DNA of 64,000 bases from Meghimatium bilineatum (GCA_034231615.1 CM067299.1:16164834-16228833); one strand, 5' to 3'. Shown: positions 36,285-47,921, numbered from the stretch's first letter. Numbers and translations: made by a program. Notes: generated by a model not told the origin, from the letters alone.

Positions 36285-36490
36285 ATCAAGTGACATATTC
36301 TTTCCAGGCCATGTCAATGGATGCCATGACTTAACGATTCTGGGCAAGCTTAACTGATTCACCCATGGACATGTTTGAATACGTGATATCTCTTGTCCAC
36401 ATTGTCTGGGTGGCCTTTATCACTTTTACTATCAACCATGCCTTTCATTACCGGTACTAATTTTTCCATGCTATTTCAATAGATTGTTTA
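36285..36490 (-). pseudogene. LINE 3' fragment
   Basis: Shares TATTCTTTCCAGGCCATG and GATTCTGGGCAAGCTTAACTG with 30245-30440; the minus strand is the sense strand by comparison with 25030. Confidence 0.45.
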
Positions 36491-36724
36491 GTAGTTCTAT
36501 ATTTTTTCAGCCATGTACTCATGTAAATTTCAATCAATTACTTCTGGATTAGATAGTTGTGTACCAAGTGGAATATATAAAATTTAAATGTGAATGAAAA
36601 GAGCTAAAAATAAAATTTGAAAAAGAGAAATCAATTTAGTGACAAAGGGAGTTGGAAAAAACAAATTTTGTTAGATAAGAACTTTACAGAATAAAAAAAT
36701 GTTCATTTTTTTATACTCCTACTT

Positions 36725-36890
36725 GCTGAATATGAGATGTTGAGACAAATATACTGGTTCATAGAAACAACAATAAAATCGAAGCTCCATTGACTCCTGA
36801 ATTAGCTACAAAAAAACGGTGGAGTATATTTAAGAGACAAAATTGCAGGTTTATGTATATTTTAAGTGAATGAAAGAAAAAAAGTACTTG
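36725..36890 (+). mobile_element. LINE 3'-end fragment
   Basis: GCTGAATATGAGATGTTGAG, TTAGCTACAAAAAAACGG and TATATTTTAAGTGAATGAAA match the fragment at 26870-27020. Confidence 0.55.
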
Positions 36891-37499
36891 CACATGAACT
36901 GAAAAGTATTATTTTACTAAGGGACCTTCCAGAATTACAATTCAAATAAATTATATTGAACAGTAACATTACTGAATTGAGATTCAGAATGAGTTGTGTT
37001 TGAAAAGAGCTGTCCAGGCTTGGATTGAAGATATGGAAAGTTACACAAATTGTCGTTATAATAAGCTTTTTGAATTAAAAGAAAAGCTTAGTTCATAACA
37101 AATGGCATTTATGTAATAAGAAGAATGTCAGAGATAAAATCTGACAGTTGTGGGCCATATAGTAACATATTGTATGTGAAAAAGATTTCATTTCAAAATG
37201 TGTGTGTTAGTATAACAAGTTTTGGTTGTTATGTATATTGTTATTTCAGTTGTGCAGCTAAGCTTGATTTATGTGTATAATATCATTATTTTGGCAGCTG
37301 TCTTTCAACACCCCATATGAACATATCAGAAATCATCATTGCTTTCTTTGTATATATTTGAGTGTTAAATTTAAAGATAACTTATAAGACAGCCGTTCCC
37401 AGATTTATAAGGGTAAGTTTCGTGATTTATATGGGCCAGTGAATATTTTTTACCAGTCAATTAAGAATATTTTTGGAATAAACTAAAAGATTGCTTATG

Positions 37500-37640
37500 G
37501 TTGAACTAAGAAATATCTGAGGTGGAAGAAATTAAATACTTTGGTACCTGTGTAACCAGATTAGCAGTGGCCATACAAGAAATATCACAGATTAAAAATA
37601 CCTGAAGGATATGTTGGAAAATGTAGCAGTTTGCTGAAGA
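37500..37640 (+). pseudogene. LINE reverse transcriptase thumb fragment
   Basis: Reads EVEEIKYFGTCVTRLAVAIQ-E, the usual VxxFKYLG segment, with a stop soon after. Confidence 0.5.
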
Positions 37641-37971
37641 TTAAGAGTTAATGTCACTAACCACTTTAAATTTGGGAACTGTTGACTGGTGTAAATTTCA
37701 TGTGACGTGCTTAAGTGCAGTTATTGTTACAACCTTTCTTTACTTGTAGTCATTGCAAAGTGACATTGTCATACCTAAATATAAATATTTGATAAAGTGT
37801 ATATCAGGAATTTGTGACAAGTTTCTAGCATGTACTTGTCTCATTGAAAAAGACATGTTTGTGGAAACGCTATTCACTTGGGTGTTGTAAAACAATTAAA
37901 TGTTCTGGTATGATCATATTGGAGTTTTGTCCCTTATTTGAAGTGCTTATTTGCATAGTCTATCAGTATTG

Positions 37972-38133
37972 CCCGCCGAAGATGGATGTGTTGGGCTATT
38001 GGTGCAAATAAAATGGCGACACAGCGCATTTACATTCTCTGAACTACATCCTGCTGGAAATCTAGTAGGACCATGGTCCTGCTGCAAAGGAGATCCAGCG
38101 GTAGTTTGAGAATGAACACTGAAGAAGAAGAAG
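37972..38133 (+). mobile_element. SINE-like family A element
   Basis: TSD TCAGTATTG (37963-37971, 38134-38142). Ends GAATGAACACTGAAGAAGAA. Confidence 0.87.
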
Positions 38134-38537
38134 TCAGTATTGTAAGATACGAAACGTCTATATATAGAGTTATAACCTGAACTCTGCAAGACTGGAGGAC
38201 ATCCAATGTAGGATGGTACCAACAAGTTGTGCTTTTTAGGGTTTTTTCCCCTTAGTGCTCCTAGTGTTTTATGATCTCAAAGACACTGTAGGCCTATATC
38301 ATTATTATGTGCTTTGCTGATGTGTACATGGTCATGGATCTTCATAACTTTTTTCCAGTATCTTTTATCAGAATTGCTGTCGACTACATGTCATGATATC
38401 ATACTATCTAATATTTTCTAACTCTGTCGTCCTCAATATCTCTTGCAATCTTACCCATTGCAACTATTCTCCAGATCTTTCTGTCTGATAACTTGTGCAG
38501 AAAATTAAGATTGTCTTTTTTCTTATTACAAATATTA

Positions 38538-38914
38538 CAGTCATCCCTCGCTACTTCGCGGCTCAATTGTCGCGGCCTCAGTACATCGCGGATTTCTGAA
38601 AACATATTTACAGTATGTACACTTTATTTACATCTACGTATGTTACACACACACACACACGATCATATTTATATTATTTATACTTTATTTTATGTATGTT
38701 ATTTATACTATTATTTTATTTACATGTAGGAACTTTTCTTTAATGTTCTAATGATAACATATGCACTTATATGGTTTCATATACACTTATTGATATTATA
38801 CATACACAAAAAATGTACGTGTGTTAAAAATGAGAGGATGACACTACTTCGCGGATTTTCACTTGTCGTGGCCGGTTCTGGTCCCTATTAATCGCAATAA
38901 CTGAGGGATGACTG
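38538..38914. mobile_element. pogo/Tigger-like MITE, 377 bp
   Basis: Starts CAGTCATCCCTCGCTACTTC and ends GAGGGATGACTG, flanked by TA on both sides. TIRs of this form are typical of pogo/Tigger elements. No transposase. Contains a short (CA)n at 38646-38661 and internal CGCGGATTTTC repeats. Confidence 0.8.
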
Positions 38915-39394
38915 TACTCCCGTCTCGCATTCGACTCTTTCAGCACATCCTCGCTAGTTTTTCTAACTGTCTATATCAACATTAATCTACAGAACCAGAT
39001 CTCTGTTGCCTCTAATTTTTCACTATCCAGTGTATTTATTGTCCAACTCTCATCCATATGTTAGAATCTGTGTTGTGTAACACTGCAGAACCAATATTTA
39101 TATTACATTTAAATCAGTCTAGTTGACAAGTAAAAATGACTTGGCTGACCGTATTTTGCATAATCTTGATTAATAGTAGGGTGACACATAACAGACCTAA
39201 TTAGAGTTACAAACTCAAGGTTGGCAGATAATTTGTTGCTGCAGAGAATTCGAGACACTCTGTTTCTCAGCAAATATGCCACAAAAAAGAGAGCAGCTTA
39301 TTGTCTCTTAGGCTATTTTCGCATATGTTCAGAGTGTAGGTGAAAATTTCAGGTGCATATATGACTCATTAGTCTCATCCAGGTGGGTACACAG

Positions 39395-39455
39395 TCATTA
39401 TTTTCACCACACTCATTATTTTCACCACACTCATTATTTTCACCACACTCATTAT
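39395..39455. repeat. 18-bp tandem repeat x3.3
   Basis: Unit CATTATTTTCACCACACT. Confidence 0.9.
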
Positions 39456-39694
39456 CTAAGAAGTTGAACTCAATTTGTCTTTATTGACTAGTGAACGAAC
39501 AAAGATGTGAATGTGAAACACATAAGCTAATGAAAATGTGGCAAACTGCTGAGACTAGAGATTTTAAGCTCTGGAAGGGATGCAAATAGTTTTTGCACTG
39601 GTCTCATACAACTTCCACTGCTAGCAAATCAAGACTACTCTGCATTCAGGATTCTTTTGATCTTTCTAGAACTCCAGGTCAGATCAGCTACCCA

Positions 39695-39895
39695 AAAGCA
39701 AACAGTCAAGCATGTCTCCAACACCTCATAAACTCCATTAAAGAACATAGTGAAAAACAAAACCTATTTCCAAATGGAAAGAAGACCAAAATTATGACAA
39801 ACGGCAAAACCACTAGCAAGTTCTCAATCACTATCAACAACAGCGAATAAGAAAGAGTCACCAGTTTTGAATACTGTGATTCTCTTTATCAACAG
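39695..39895 (+). pseudogene. LINE reverse transcriptase fragment
   Basis: LQHLINSIKEHSEKQNLFPN then KKTKIMTNGKT, then a TSFEYCDSL-like strand: the segment just after the RT active site. Confidence 0.65.
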
Positions 39896-40129
39896 TAATT
39901 GGGATTGCTATGGGTGTGTTTTTGACGGGGGTCTGGGTTTCGGAGAACATGTTTGACCACGTTATCATAGGGGCAGACAGCGGGGGGGGGGGGGGTGAAG
40001 GTTGTGGCTACTACGCGGTGTGGGAAGGGGTTGTTTCTTTTGGGCCAGTGTTTGGTGGTGGAATATGCACTGGCAATTCTGACTTTAACCAAACTCAGAT
40101 CGAAAGACTGGATAGAGTCCGGAAACAGC

Positions 40130-41130
40130 CATGAGCGTCGTTCTTGGGTGCACAGGAGACACGTCGACGGGGACTGTGCTATGCCTGCTTGGCTGTCCTA
40201 CGGCAGAGCACAGATTACAGTATTGTCGTGCACAGGTGCACCTTCAGATACATGCAGATAAGGTGCATTCCGAAATACTGAAAGTTAAAGGTAGCAGACT
40301 TAAGACAGGGAAGTCGTGGATGAGACGCGATGAGGGTGCCATACAAAGCGTGTGCAGAATGCGAGATGTGGCGGCGAGTGCGGAGTGATTTCAGATTGCC
40401 CACACATTTCAAAATTTATTTTGGAGTTGTGGTAACACTTGGCAGGATATGCAGAGAATGGTGACTCACGTCTGTGGAGCAGGAAGTGCAGGCTTTGGTC
40501 AGTGAGAAGGCATGTTTGCAGTGGGTGGGCCTTTACAGCTCAGTGCGCATGTAAAACGATCATGGAGGAGAGTGGGGGCATTACTGTGACTACGAGTAGC
40601 ATGACCATGGAGATTATGGTGGTGACTAGGGCATTTGAGTAGGTAGGCACACAAGGTAACACAGGTCTGAATTTTGAGTGACTGTGAGTATAATTAGGAA
40701 GGTGTGGTTGGGTCTGGTTCCTGAGCGGTAGATTAAAGCCTTGGGGGGGGGGGCGAGTTTGAAGGTGGTTGCATTTGTTTTCTTGCCGGTGTACGTGGGT
40801 GTTCGAGGCATTGGAAGAGCAGATCAAACGGCGGCATGCGCGATTGTGGTACATGGCAATGGATCGAGCTGACGATTTGAACTCCATGGGAGATGTGGCA
40901 CGCGAAGGTGAGGCTGATGTGGATGATGATTCCTTTTCGATGGCCAGGATTAGAGATTGGGGTTTGAAATGCGGTGTTGCTAAAGGTGGAGGGTGCAGAG
41001 AAATGTGGTCGGTCGTCGGAGGACCTGCACTGTCAGCAGAAGTGTAATGGCAGATACAGTCAGGGAGAAATCGGAGCAACTATGGACGTGTCCAGTTTGC
41101 AGTGATGATGATCCGACGGCAAACTTAATG
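40130..41130 (+). pseudogene. RNase H-bearing LINE, decayed
   Basis: About 40265-40345 matches 44460-44540 (ISIKRGTSWMGR-type block). 40510-40640 gives an RNase H piece, SGWAFTAQCACKTIMEESGG and TTSSMTMEIMVVT. 41055-41115 gives EQLWTCPVCSDDDP. Frame broken many times; G runs at 39982-39995 and 40743-40753. Confidence 0.7.
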
Positions 41131-41304
41131 CCGAGCTAGTTGTGCTTAGGCTTGGATTAAACCTTTTGTAAAAATATAGTTCGAGATAATACAATTCAGA
41201 ACGCTGTGTCCACATTAAGTAGCTACGGAAAATTAATGCTTTTCGGTCAAACATTTAACTTTTTTAAATGTATGACTCGTATATCTACATTTTATTAATA
41301 TCTT

Positions 41305-41659
41305 CTTCTTCTTCTTTCGTTCACTTGAAACATGTCTATATCTGTAATTCTGTCTCCTTAATAAAACTCACTGTCTTTTGTAGTTCATACAGTGTCCCAT
41401 AGAGCTTTGATTCCAGTGTTGTTTCCTCTGGCCAATATGTGTGCCTCAGCGTTTCATGCTCAGAACACTCTTGAAGTATATGTTTGGCACTCTGTGCTGC
41501 CTGTCCACATGTACACATGGCAGTGTTGCCAATCTTGTACTTTGTATACATGTGACTGCGGAGTCGGTTGTGTCCTGTTCTCAGACGTAGAATTATAACT
41601 TGTTCTAATCTGTTCATAATGTGATAGTCATCTTGTGTTGGTGTTTGTGGCTTTCTATA
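41305..41659 (-). mobile_element. 5'-truncated LINE copy with TSD
   Basis: A 13-bp TSD, TTATTAATATCTT (41292-41304, 41660-41672), bounds 355 bp. The minus strand encodes RLEQVIILRLRTGHNRLRSH, MCTCGQAAQSAKHILQECSE and TYWPEET, then AGTGAACGAAAGAAGAAG. The C-terminal CxC block marks the RNase H-bearing type. Confidence 0.87.
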
Positions 41660-42549
41660 TTATTAATATCTTAAAAGTAAGTAATATATTTTGTTTGTGC
41701 ATTGGGGGTGGGAGGGACGAGTTGGTGTGTTACTGAAAAATTATACGCTATTCTTTTCCGTGAACTAAACATATCGTATATTTACTTTTTCCTAGAAAAA
41801 AAAGGCACCGCTTGTTGTTAATAATTAAATGTCGGAATATTTGATTTCTGTATCTTTGTCCAAATAATTACGATGCGAATTTTTTGTGGTGAAAATAACT
41901 TACTAAAGTGCCACAAATGCAACGCGCGTACACACACACACATGTGCGCACCACACATATAATTAAAAAAAGACAGAGCTAAGTTAATTAACTGATAGCA
42001 CACAGAGAACATACATTGTGATAAGAGCTGATACGATGGGTCTTTGTTTCCAAATGGGAAATAATTATGAAGGTCACTTCGATAGTTAGGCGACAATCAT
42101 CGCTTATAAAACAGCAATTGCAGCGCCTTAGTTATTGCGTGATATAACGCAAATGATATTTCATGTTAAATTTACATTACATTACAATATACATATACAA
42201 TACAATATGCTAATACACTACAGGGGTCGGGAACCTTTTTGTCTGAGAGAGCCATGGAAATCACATATTTTTAAAAGTAATTCTGTGAGAGACACACATT
42301 AAGTTTAAAAATAAAAATTCACGTAAATGTGTGCATTTTGTGTAATTTCAACACTAAAAGTACAATAATTATGTCTCTGAATTTTTTTAATAACATTGTT
42401 ATGTTGTTGCTAATGAATAATTAGTATTTCTTACCATTAATGCGACTTCGGATGCTTTGCTACAGTAGTCTTTAGCTCATTTGTAGAATGAAATATTGAT
42501 ATCAAATTAATATGTAGATCAAAGGAGTCTAAAGAAACATTTTTTAAAT

Positions 42550-43881
42550 GTTTGTTTGTTTTTCGTTCGCTCCATTGTAACCATCACGGATATCCGTGCG
42601 ATTTCCGCCGGGAGCGTGATTACGTTGTGCCACCGTTATGCGCCTTGTAGGCCTAGCACATCCGATTTCGGCATGCCTTGACAATTCGGGTGTGCTACCC
42701 TTAGCCTGTGACAGCCTCTATATCTGTCTCCAGGCACGCGTAGTGGAGACTCTTCGCCCAGACGATGTTTTGCTCTCGTCTGACTCGAACGAGGTGTTCC
42801 ACTGTCTATGAACTTGCCTCGTATAATTGGACGTGCTGTGCCTGTGCCCATTGGGTACCGAACCGTTTCTCATCCGTGAGCCTGGTTCCTTAAGGGGAAG
42901 AACTCAACAGAGGAGTTGGACCCTGGCTCTTTCGCCCTCTTAGCCGAGGTGTCATTCACCGACATCGTGTACCCCTTGTCCAAGTTCGAGTCTCACACCA
43001 CGCGTTTGAGAGCAAGGCGTTCTCGAGCTGAGCGTCCTTGTCCCAATAGCGCCTGAGCCCATCAGGTACTGAACCCTTTCTCTCTTCAAGTGTATTTCCG
43101 GTGTAGGAAACTTGACAGTAGAGTTGGGCCAGGGCTAAATCGTTGTCCCTTTTGTGCCTGAGCGAATCGAGTACGGAACCCTTTCTCTCTGCAAGTGTAC
43201 TTCCGGTATAGGAAACCTTGACAGTAGAGTTGGGCCAGGACTACCATCGTTGTCCCTTTCTTGCCTAAGCCCATTGGGTACAGAACCCTTTCTCTTCGCG
43301 AGCATATTTCCGGTTTAGGAAGGCTCGACATTAGAGTTGGGTTAGGTCTTCTTGCTTTACCAAACGCCAGTGGATGGGTCTGGGTCTCTGCCTGTAAGGA
43401 ACTCAGGTAACTAGAAGCCCGTCTCGAGCTGACGGAGCTTGTAGCTCCCCCTTTCCTAGGGACTTTTCACTTTCTATTTGCAGTTCGCGCTGCCCTCTAG
43501 CGCTGTTCTGCCCTTTCATTGTTTCATTGTACTCTGTATGAAATATATTTGTCTCTCGCCATGCATCTACCTTTACGTGCATTTTACATTGGCCGCCCCT
43601 CCAATGTTCGGACTGGACTGACTAGCTTCACTGTATATCGACAGTGTCGCTATATGTGGTGCTGCTGGTGGTGTCGGAGATATTGTCTGTCTCTTGTGCA
43701 GTCAAATCTCTTTCCATCTGCTACCTCCACATTCTCGGACACGATCCCCAAATGATTTGGCCAGAATCAGCTCGAGCTGTTGTATTTCTGTTTCCAGGGT
43801 GCACCGCGTGGAGGTACATTTGGGATCTTGGTTATCTGCTAACCCTGGGTCCGCCTAGAGCAATGCGTTCCCTTTGCACCC
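42550..43881 (-). mobile_element. 1.33-kb non-coding retroposon (family C), nested in hAT element
   Basis: A perfect 12-bp TSD, CATTTTTTAAAT (42538-42549, 43882-43893), fixes both ends. On the minus strand it starts GGTGCAAAGGGAACGC and ends GGAGCGAACG followed by an A/C-rich (ACAAAC)n-like tail. More GC-rich than its surroundings. Longest frames are about 80 codons and resemble nothing I know. It carries about five ~106-bp repeats (42840-43360). Its last 110 bp equals the truncated copy at 56788. Confidence 0.85.
42840..43360. repeat. ~106-bp tandem repeats inside the family C retroposon
   Basis: GCCCATTGGGTAC-type starts at 42846, 43057, 43162 and 43269, spaced 211, 105 and 107 bp. A decayed copy fills the 211-bp gap. 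Each has GAACCCTTTCTCT, TTTCCGGT(G/A)TAGGAAA and AGAGTTGGGCCAGG. Confidence 0.85.
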
Positions 43882-44029
43882 CATTTTTTAAATAATAGAG
43901 CATTTGTCTGCGAGCCAGATGCAGCCATCAATAGAGCCACATCTGGCTCGCGAGCCATGGGTTCCCGACCCCTGCACTAGAATATATAAATACACTACAA
44001 TATGACTGTATACGATATGAGGACTTCGT

Positions 44030-45364
44030 CATCCTTAAGGAGAGTGACCAAAATGATCTGGTTCGTGGGTTTAACGAAAGTATCAAGAACGGTACTATCA
44101 ATGAAGAATGTCTGCACAGCTACTTATTGTCACGTAGGAATCCCAATAGAAACCACGGAACGTCAACGGATACCGAATAATAACGATACAGAACACCACG
44201 GGCAAACTCATTGAGAAAATAATTGCACACCATCTCGCTCAAGACCTGGAAGAGAACCGTATTTTTCCGGGCTACAGTTTCGCCTACATCGTATTCGAGG
44301 ACTTCCATGCTGGTCCGGAAACGTGTGCTGTCGCGATGGGCTTGAGATCTCTCATTTATTTTCCGAGCATATCTCACAGAATTCATATGTGGCATGCCCT
44401 TTCATATCTCAGGGTGAGTTCTGACATAGACTACTCACTAAACAGCGAGCTCCCTCGTGTGAAGGGAATCAGTATTAAGAGAGGCACATCGTGGATGGGT
44501 CGTGCAGAGGATACCGTTAAACAGATGTGCGCCCTCAAGGCATAACTCCTGGCGAGGTATGGATACCTATTCTTATAGTCTTTCAAGAGGCAGTCAGGAC
44601 CGCCATTACACTCAATAGGGAATGCTGGGAACACAGCCCCGTGAGCGTGGATGCTGAGATCAAGGCACTCATCTGCGAACATGCCGACGATACAGATATT
44701 GTGATTTACACGGACGAATCGGTCATCTGTCACCACCGATGTTCATGTGCCTTTACTGCCAGATCACACGGAAGAACAGTGCACGAAGCCAGTGGAACCT
44801 TTACCGCAACAACAAGCAGTCTCACAATGGAAGTGTTTGCCGTAACGCATGCACTTAACTGGCTGCAATCGCAAACGTATTCCCATGTGTACATACTAAG
44901 TGAATTCTCAATGAATGATTCAGAAAGTCAAAACAGGTGATGTACATAGGGGATGGGTAGAGTCATTAGAGAGAGCTAAAATGCGGGCGTCACTACGAAA
45001 ACTAGTCCTTATCTTTGTCCCTGGATACGTGGGTGTGGAGGGAAAGGAACGGGCCAGTGAATTAGCTAGCCACGCCACCATAACAGATGGTCAGTCTATG
45101 GACCGAGCGGGCATAATCATTGCTCTTCGTGAGTCCGCACAATCAAAGGATTTGGAGATTAATGAGCAAGACTCAATATCGAGAATGTGCGAATTGGGAG
45201 TGAAGATGAGTGTGGCCAGTAGAGAACCCCTGACAAAGATTTCAAAAAGAGCAGTGAACCAACATAGAACCGGAACCATCAGCCGTTATTCTCAGAGAGA
45301 TTTACTGAAGCGGGGATCTGAGCACTTATGGACATATCCGGTGTGCGAGGAGGATAATCAATAA
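44030..45364 (+). pseudogene. RNase H-bearing LINE, internally deleted and frameshifted
   Basis: 44160-44330 encodes a reverse transcriptase start (KLIEKIIAHHLAQDLEENRI-FPGY). A large deletion follows. From 44640 comes the RNase H domain: DIVIYTDESVI (family D), TTSSLTMEVFAVTHALNWLQ (family E), then VPGYVGVEGKERASELASHA. The end is GSEHLWTYPVCEEDN, a CxxC-like tail. The usual Asp near SEFS is lost, and the frame shifts between 44935 and 44915. Confidence 0.8.
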
Positions 45365-46325
45365 ACAATACCAAGCTCAAATGAGCTTACCGAGACTCCC
45401 TTAACGAGAACATCTCTAATCTATATGATTCCAAAGGCCAAATTGGAGGGTTACGCCAGTGAGACGTGATAATGCAGAATTGAACAAGTTAAAAATGTTT
45501 TATTTATTGATCGATTATAGGTTGCAACTCCAGAAAAACTGCAATTCGACAGACAAATATTGGAATGGGGTAATTCATATTTTGCTAATCATTGGAAACA
45601 CAGGGCAGCACACACACACATCGACGCTTCGACCGAAAGGTCTTTATCAAAACCATAAACACCCACCTCCAGGAAGTTAGTCAGTCAAATAAGCAAAAAA
45701 AAGTCCCAACCCTCTGCAACCTACTCTTTTCAGACAGCGTGCTGCTCTTTGAGGGGGGACAGGACAGAGTAACATAGGGAAACCTGACTACAATTATAAA
45801 TCTATCTCCATTTATACAATTACTGCACGCATATTAACAATCTATCTCCCTTTATGCAAAAATTGCACGTGCAATAAAAACATAGGCCTACAGCCAGTAC
45901 CAGATCATAATATCAAAATTAGATAAGAAATCAACATGCTCTTTCATAATGGCAAGAGATTCATATCTCAAGTTGAAAAGCTGTGTCACAGCTTAAAGAC
46001 TTTAATCCCATACTTAACAATCAAACATAAAAGACAATCCTCAGCGTCTTGTGGGTGTATGTGCTTTTAATCAGAGACTCAAGCGAACTATAAATACAAT
46101 ATACCAACGAGCTTATACTTAATGCTTTTCTGTAAAAGAATTACAAGAAAACGCGTAGGGTATTGACTTCACTATACTTACGTTTCATATATGCCTCTTA
46201 TTATCTTATCAAAACGGAACACTGCTTGTCAAGAGTGCCACTCATCAGGATCGTAGATACGTCTTTGGGAGAGGGGACACCTAGAAAAAGTTATTCCTCG
46301 TTTTCGTAGTAATTTCCTCTTTTTC
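45365..46325. other. Intergenic, no gene recognised
   Basis: Contains a short CA run near 45608 and an imperfect duplication of CTATCTCC-TTTATRCAA at 45803-45870. Confidence 0.4.
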
Positions 46326-46334
46326 TTCTCGTTT

Positions 46335-46740
46335 TCAGTTTAACTTGTCTACACAGTATTGCCGGTTCTCTTGATAAATTCTGCTGTATTTGACCCCCCC
46401 CCCCAAGGCTCCTATATAGTTTTCTGTGGATCTGTGGGTCAGTGTTCCTTTCTCAAATGGTGTAATGTAATGTAGGATATGCCTGTGTTCTGCCCTCTGT
46501 GATGCCTGTCCACACGGACACAGAAGTGATGGAACCAATCTTAGTCTATTTAAGTGGCTGTTTATTTTGTTGTTTTCTGTCCTCAAGCGGAAGATGACAA
46601 CTTGCTCAGCTCTTTCGAGATAGTGATAGTTGTCTTTTGGATGATCGACTTTCCGAATAGTTTTGATGATGGTCCTTTTTTCATCGTTAGTGATTTCTTG
46701 GTCTTTTTTGTTTCTGTGATGCTCCATCTTTTGCTAGCAT
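46335..46740 (-). pseudogene. LINE C-terminal fragment (CxCG type)
   Basis: Minus-strand frame reads [41 protein letters not shown]11 at 46394-46404. Confidence 0.75.
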
Positions 46741-46923
46741 ATCTTTCAATTTCCGGTTATGCCACCGTGAGATGATATCCATTGTAGTACTATCCTTATT
46801 TTGATGCTCACTTCTCACATGACTTCTTTAGGTCTGACAGTTTATCGCTGACAAGACCTTTTAGGACAGACGTTGCATCAGTAAGAAATACCACCTGTTG
46901 ACATTGCGTTTTAAATGGCTTCT

Positions 46924-47305
46924 AATCCGCAACACATACACAGCAAAGTGGAAAAAATAAATGGAAGGGGAATACGAACATGATGCAATACATCTCCTCC
47001 AAAGATATCAACAGACCACAATATTTCGCCTTAGAACAGGCCACTGCAGACTGTTGGGTCACCTTTATCGATTAAGGATCTCATACACAGATGCATGTCC
47101 ATGTGGATCCGGAACCCAGACTCCGGAACACATACTTCAGGACTGCTCAACATACAAAGAACAGAGACAGCAGACCTGGCCAGAGGATACAGACTCGAGG
47201 CAAAAGCTATGGGGCAGTCGCTCTGACCTGGAGAAGACAGTAGACTTCGTCTTGACGACAGGCCTGACGGTATAGCATGACCACAGATGCTGAACGCAGA
47301 AGAAG
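46924..47305 (+). mobile_element. 5'-truncated LINE copy with TSD
   Basis: An 11-bp TSD, AAATGGCTTCT (46913-46923, 47306-47316). The open frame at 46961-47275 reads LLQRYQQTTIFRLRTGHCRL, DACPCGSGTQTPEHILQDCS, TWPEDT. The element ends GATGCTGAACGCAGAAGAAG, the same 3' end as SINE families A and B. Confidence 0.9.
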
Positions 47306-47706
47306 AAATGGCTTCTGTAGCAATGTGTAAGACATGTACTGCCGCAGAGTAGTTGGAACCGAAGATTCCAGTATGTGAACATGGGGGATTCAGTGTCTTT
47401 TTCTGGATATTTTTATGTAAGCCTACACTCTAGCACCTCAATTCTTCACTGCTCTGATTTGTCTTTCTTTTAATATAGGCCCTACGTATGTCCAAAATAT
47501 TTTATTCGTTTGATTTTTATTTCCTGAAATAGTTCTTTTTCATATGAAGTGTTGCTAGAATCACTTTGATTTCTTCTCTTTCCACGAAGTACCCTTTAAT
47601 AATTCTATGACAATATAGGCCCTATAAGTCCAAAAGGTCAACTTCTCTTGAACATTGGACTTATTAATTTCAAAATTTATATAACAAGTTGTTACCGCCT
47701 TAGTTC

Positions 47707-47716
47707 GTCACGTGAC
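47707..47716. promoter_or_regulatory. E-box palindrome GTCACGTGAC upstream of the DyP-like gene
   Basis: A perfect 10-bp palindrome centred on CACGTG, 157 bp before the ATG of exon 1, the type bound by USF/MITF-TFE bHLH-zip factors. Its position fits a proximal promoter. Function is inferred only from the motif. Confidence 0.4.
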
Positions 47717-47872
47717 ATCGTCATCTGAACAATGTCCTTGGCCTTAGAATCATGTTTTTCCTGTTCGCTGCACATATTGCAGGCACTTATTTCACATTTC
47801 ACAAGTTTAGAGTACCTTGACGATTGCCATTGATCACATTCACATTATCTTTCTGACTGAAACGATTCAAGA

Positions 47873-47921
47873 ATGGCATCTCTTAGGACTATTTCTGCAG
47901 CCAGGTCAGCTTTTGGCAGAG
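47873..47921 (+). CDS. DyP-like gene exon 1 (presequence)
   Basis: Encodes MASLRTISAARSAFGR plus 1 nt, with donor GTAAAC at 47922. Positive residues spaced 4-6 apart with small and hydrophobic residues suit an amphipathic import helix. The link to exon 2, 6.2 kb away, rests on phase and on the presequence continuing (ALSRHF). Confidence 0.6.

Larger units (their letters stand above)
42221..43974. mobile_element. Non-autonomous hAT element, split by a nested retroposon
   Basis: Perfect 15-bp TIRs (CAGGGGTCGGGAACC at 42221-42235; reverse complement at 43960-43974) flanked by CACTA on both sides. Only about 422 bp is hAT sequence; the rest is the nested element. No transposase frame. Confidence 0.88.

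Noticed and set aside
40540-41079. 179-codon minus-strand ORF
   Set aside because: It is antisense to a recognisable RNase H LINE remnant and contains no known motif.
42636-43331. Short Arg-rich minus-strand ORFs in the family C retroposon
   Set aside because: Each is about 70-80 codons, in different frames, overlapping the 106-bp repeats; no sign of selection for protein can be seen.
42221-43974. One large autonomous hAT element
   Set aside because: The internal 1.33 kb has its own TSD and tail and no transposase, so it is a nested insertion in a short MITE.
46961-47275. 104-codon ORF as a small host zinc-binding protein
   Set aside because: The CPCG and HILQDC blocks, the TSD and the (GAA)n tail identify a truncated LINE copy.
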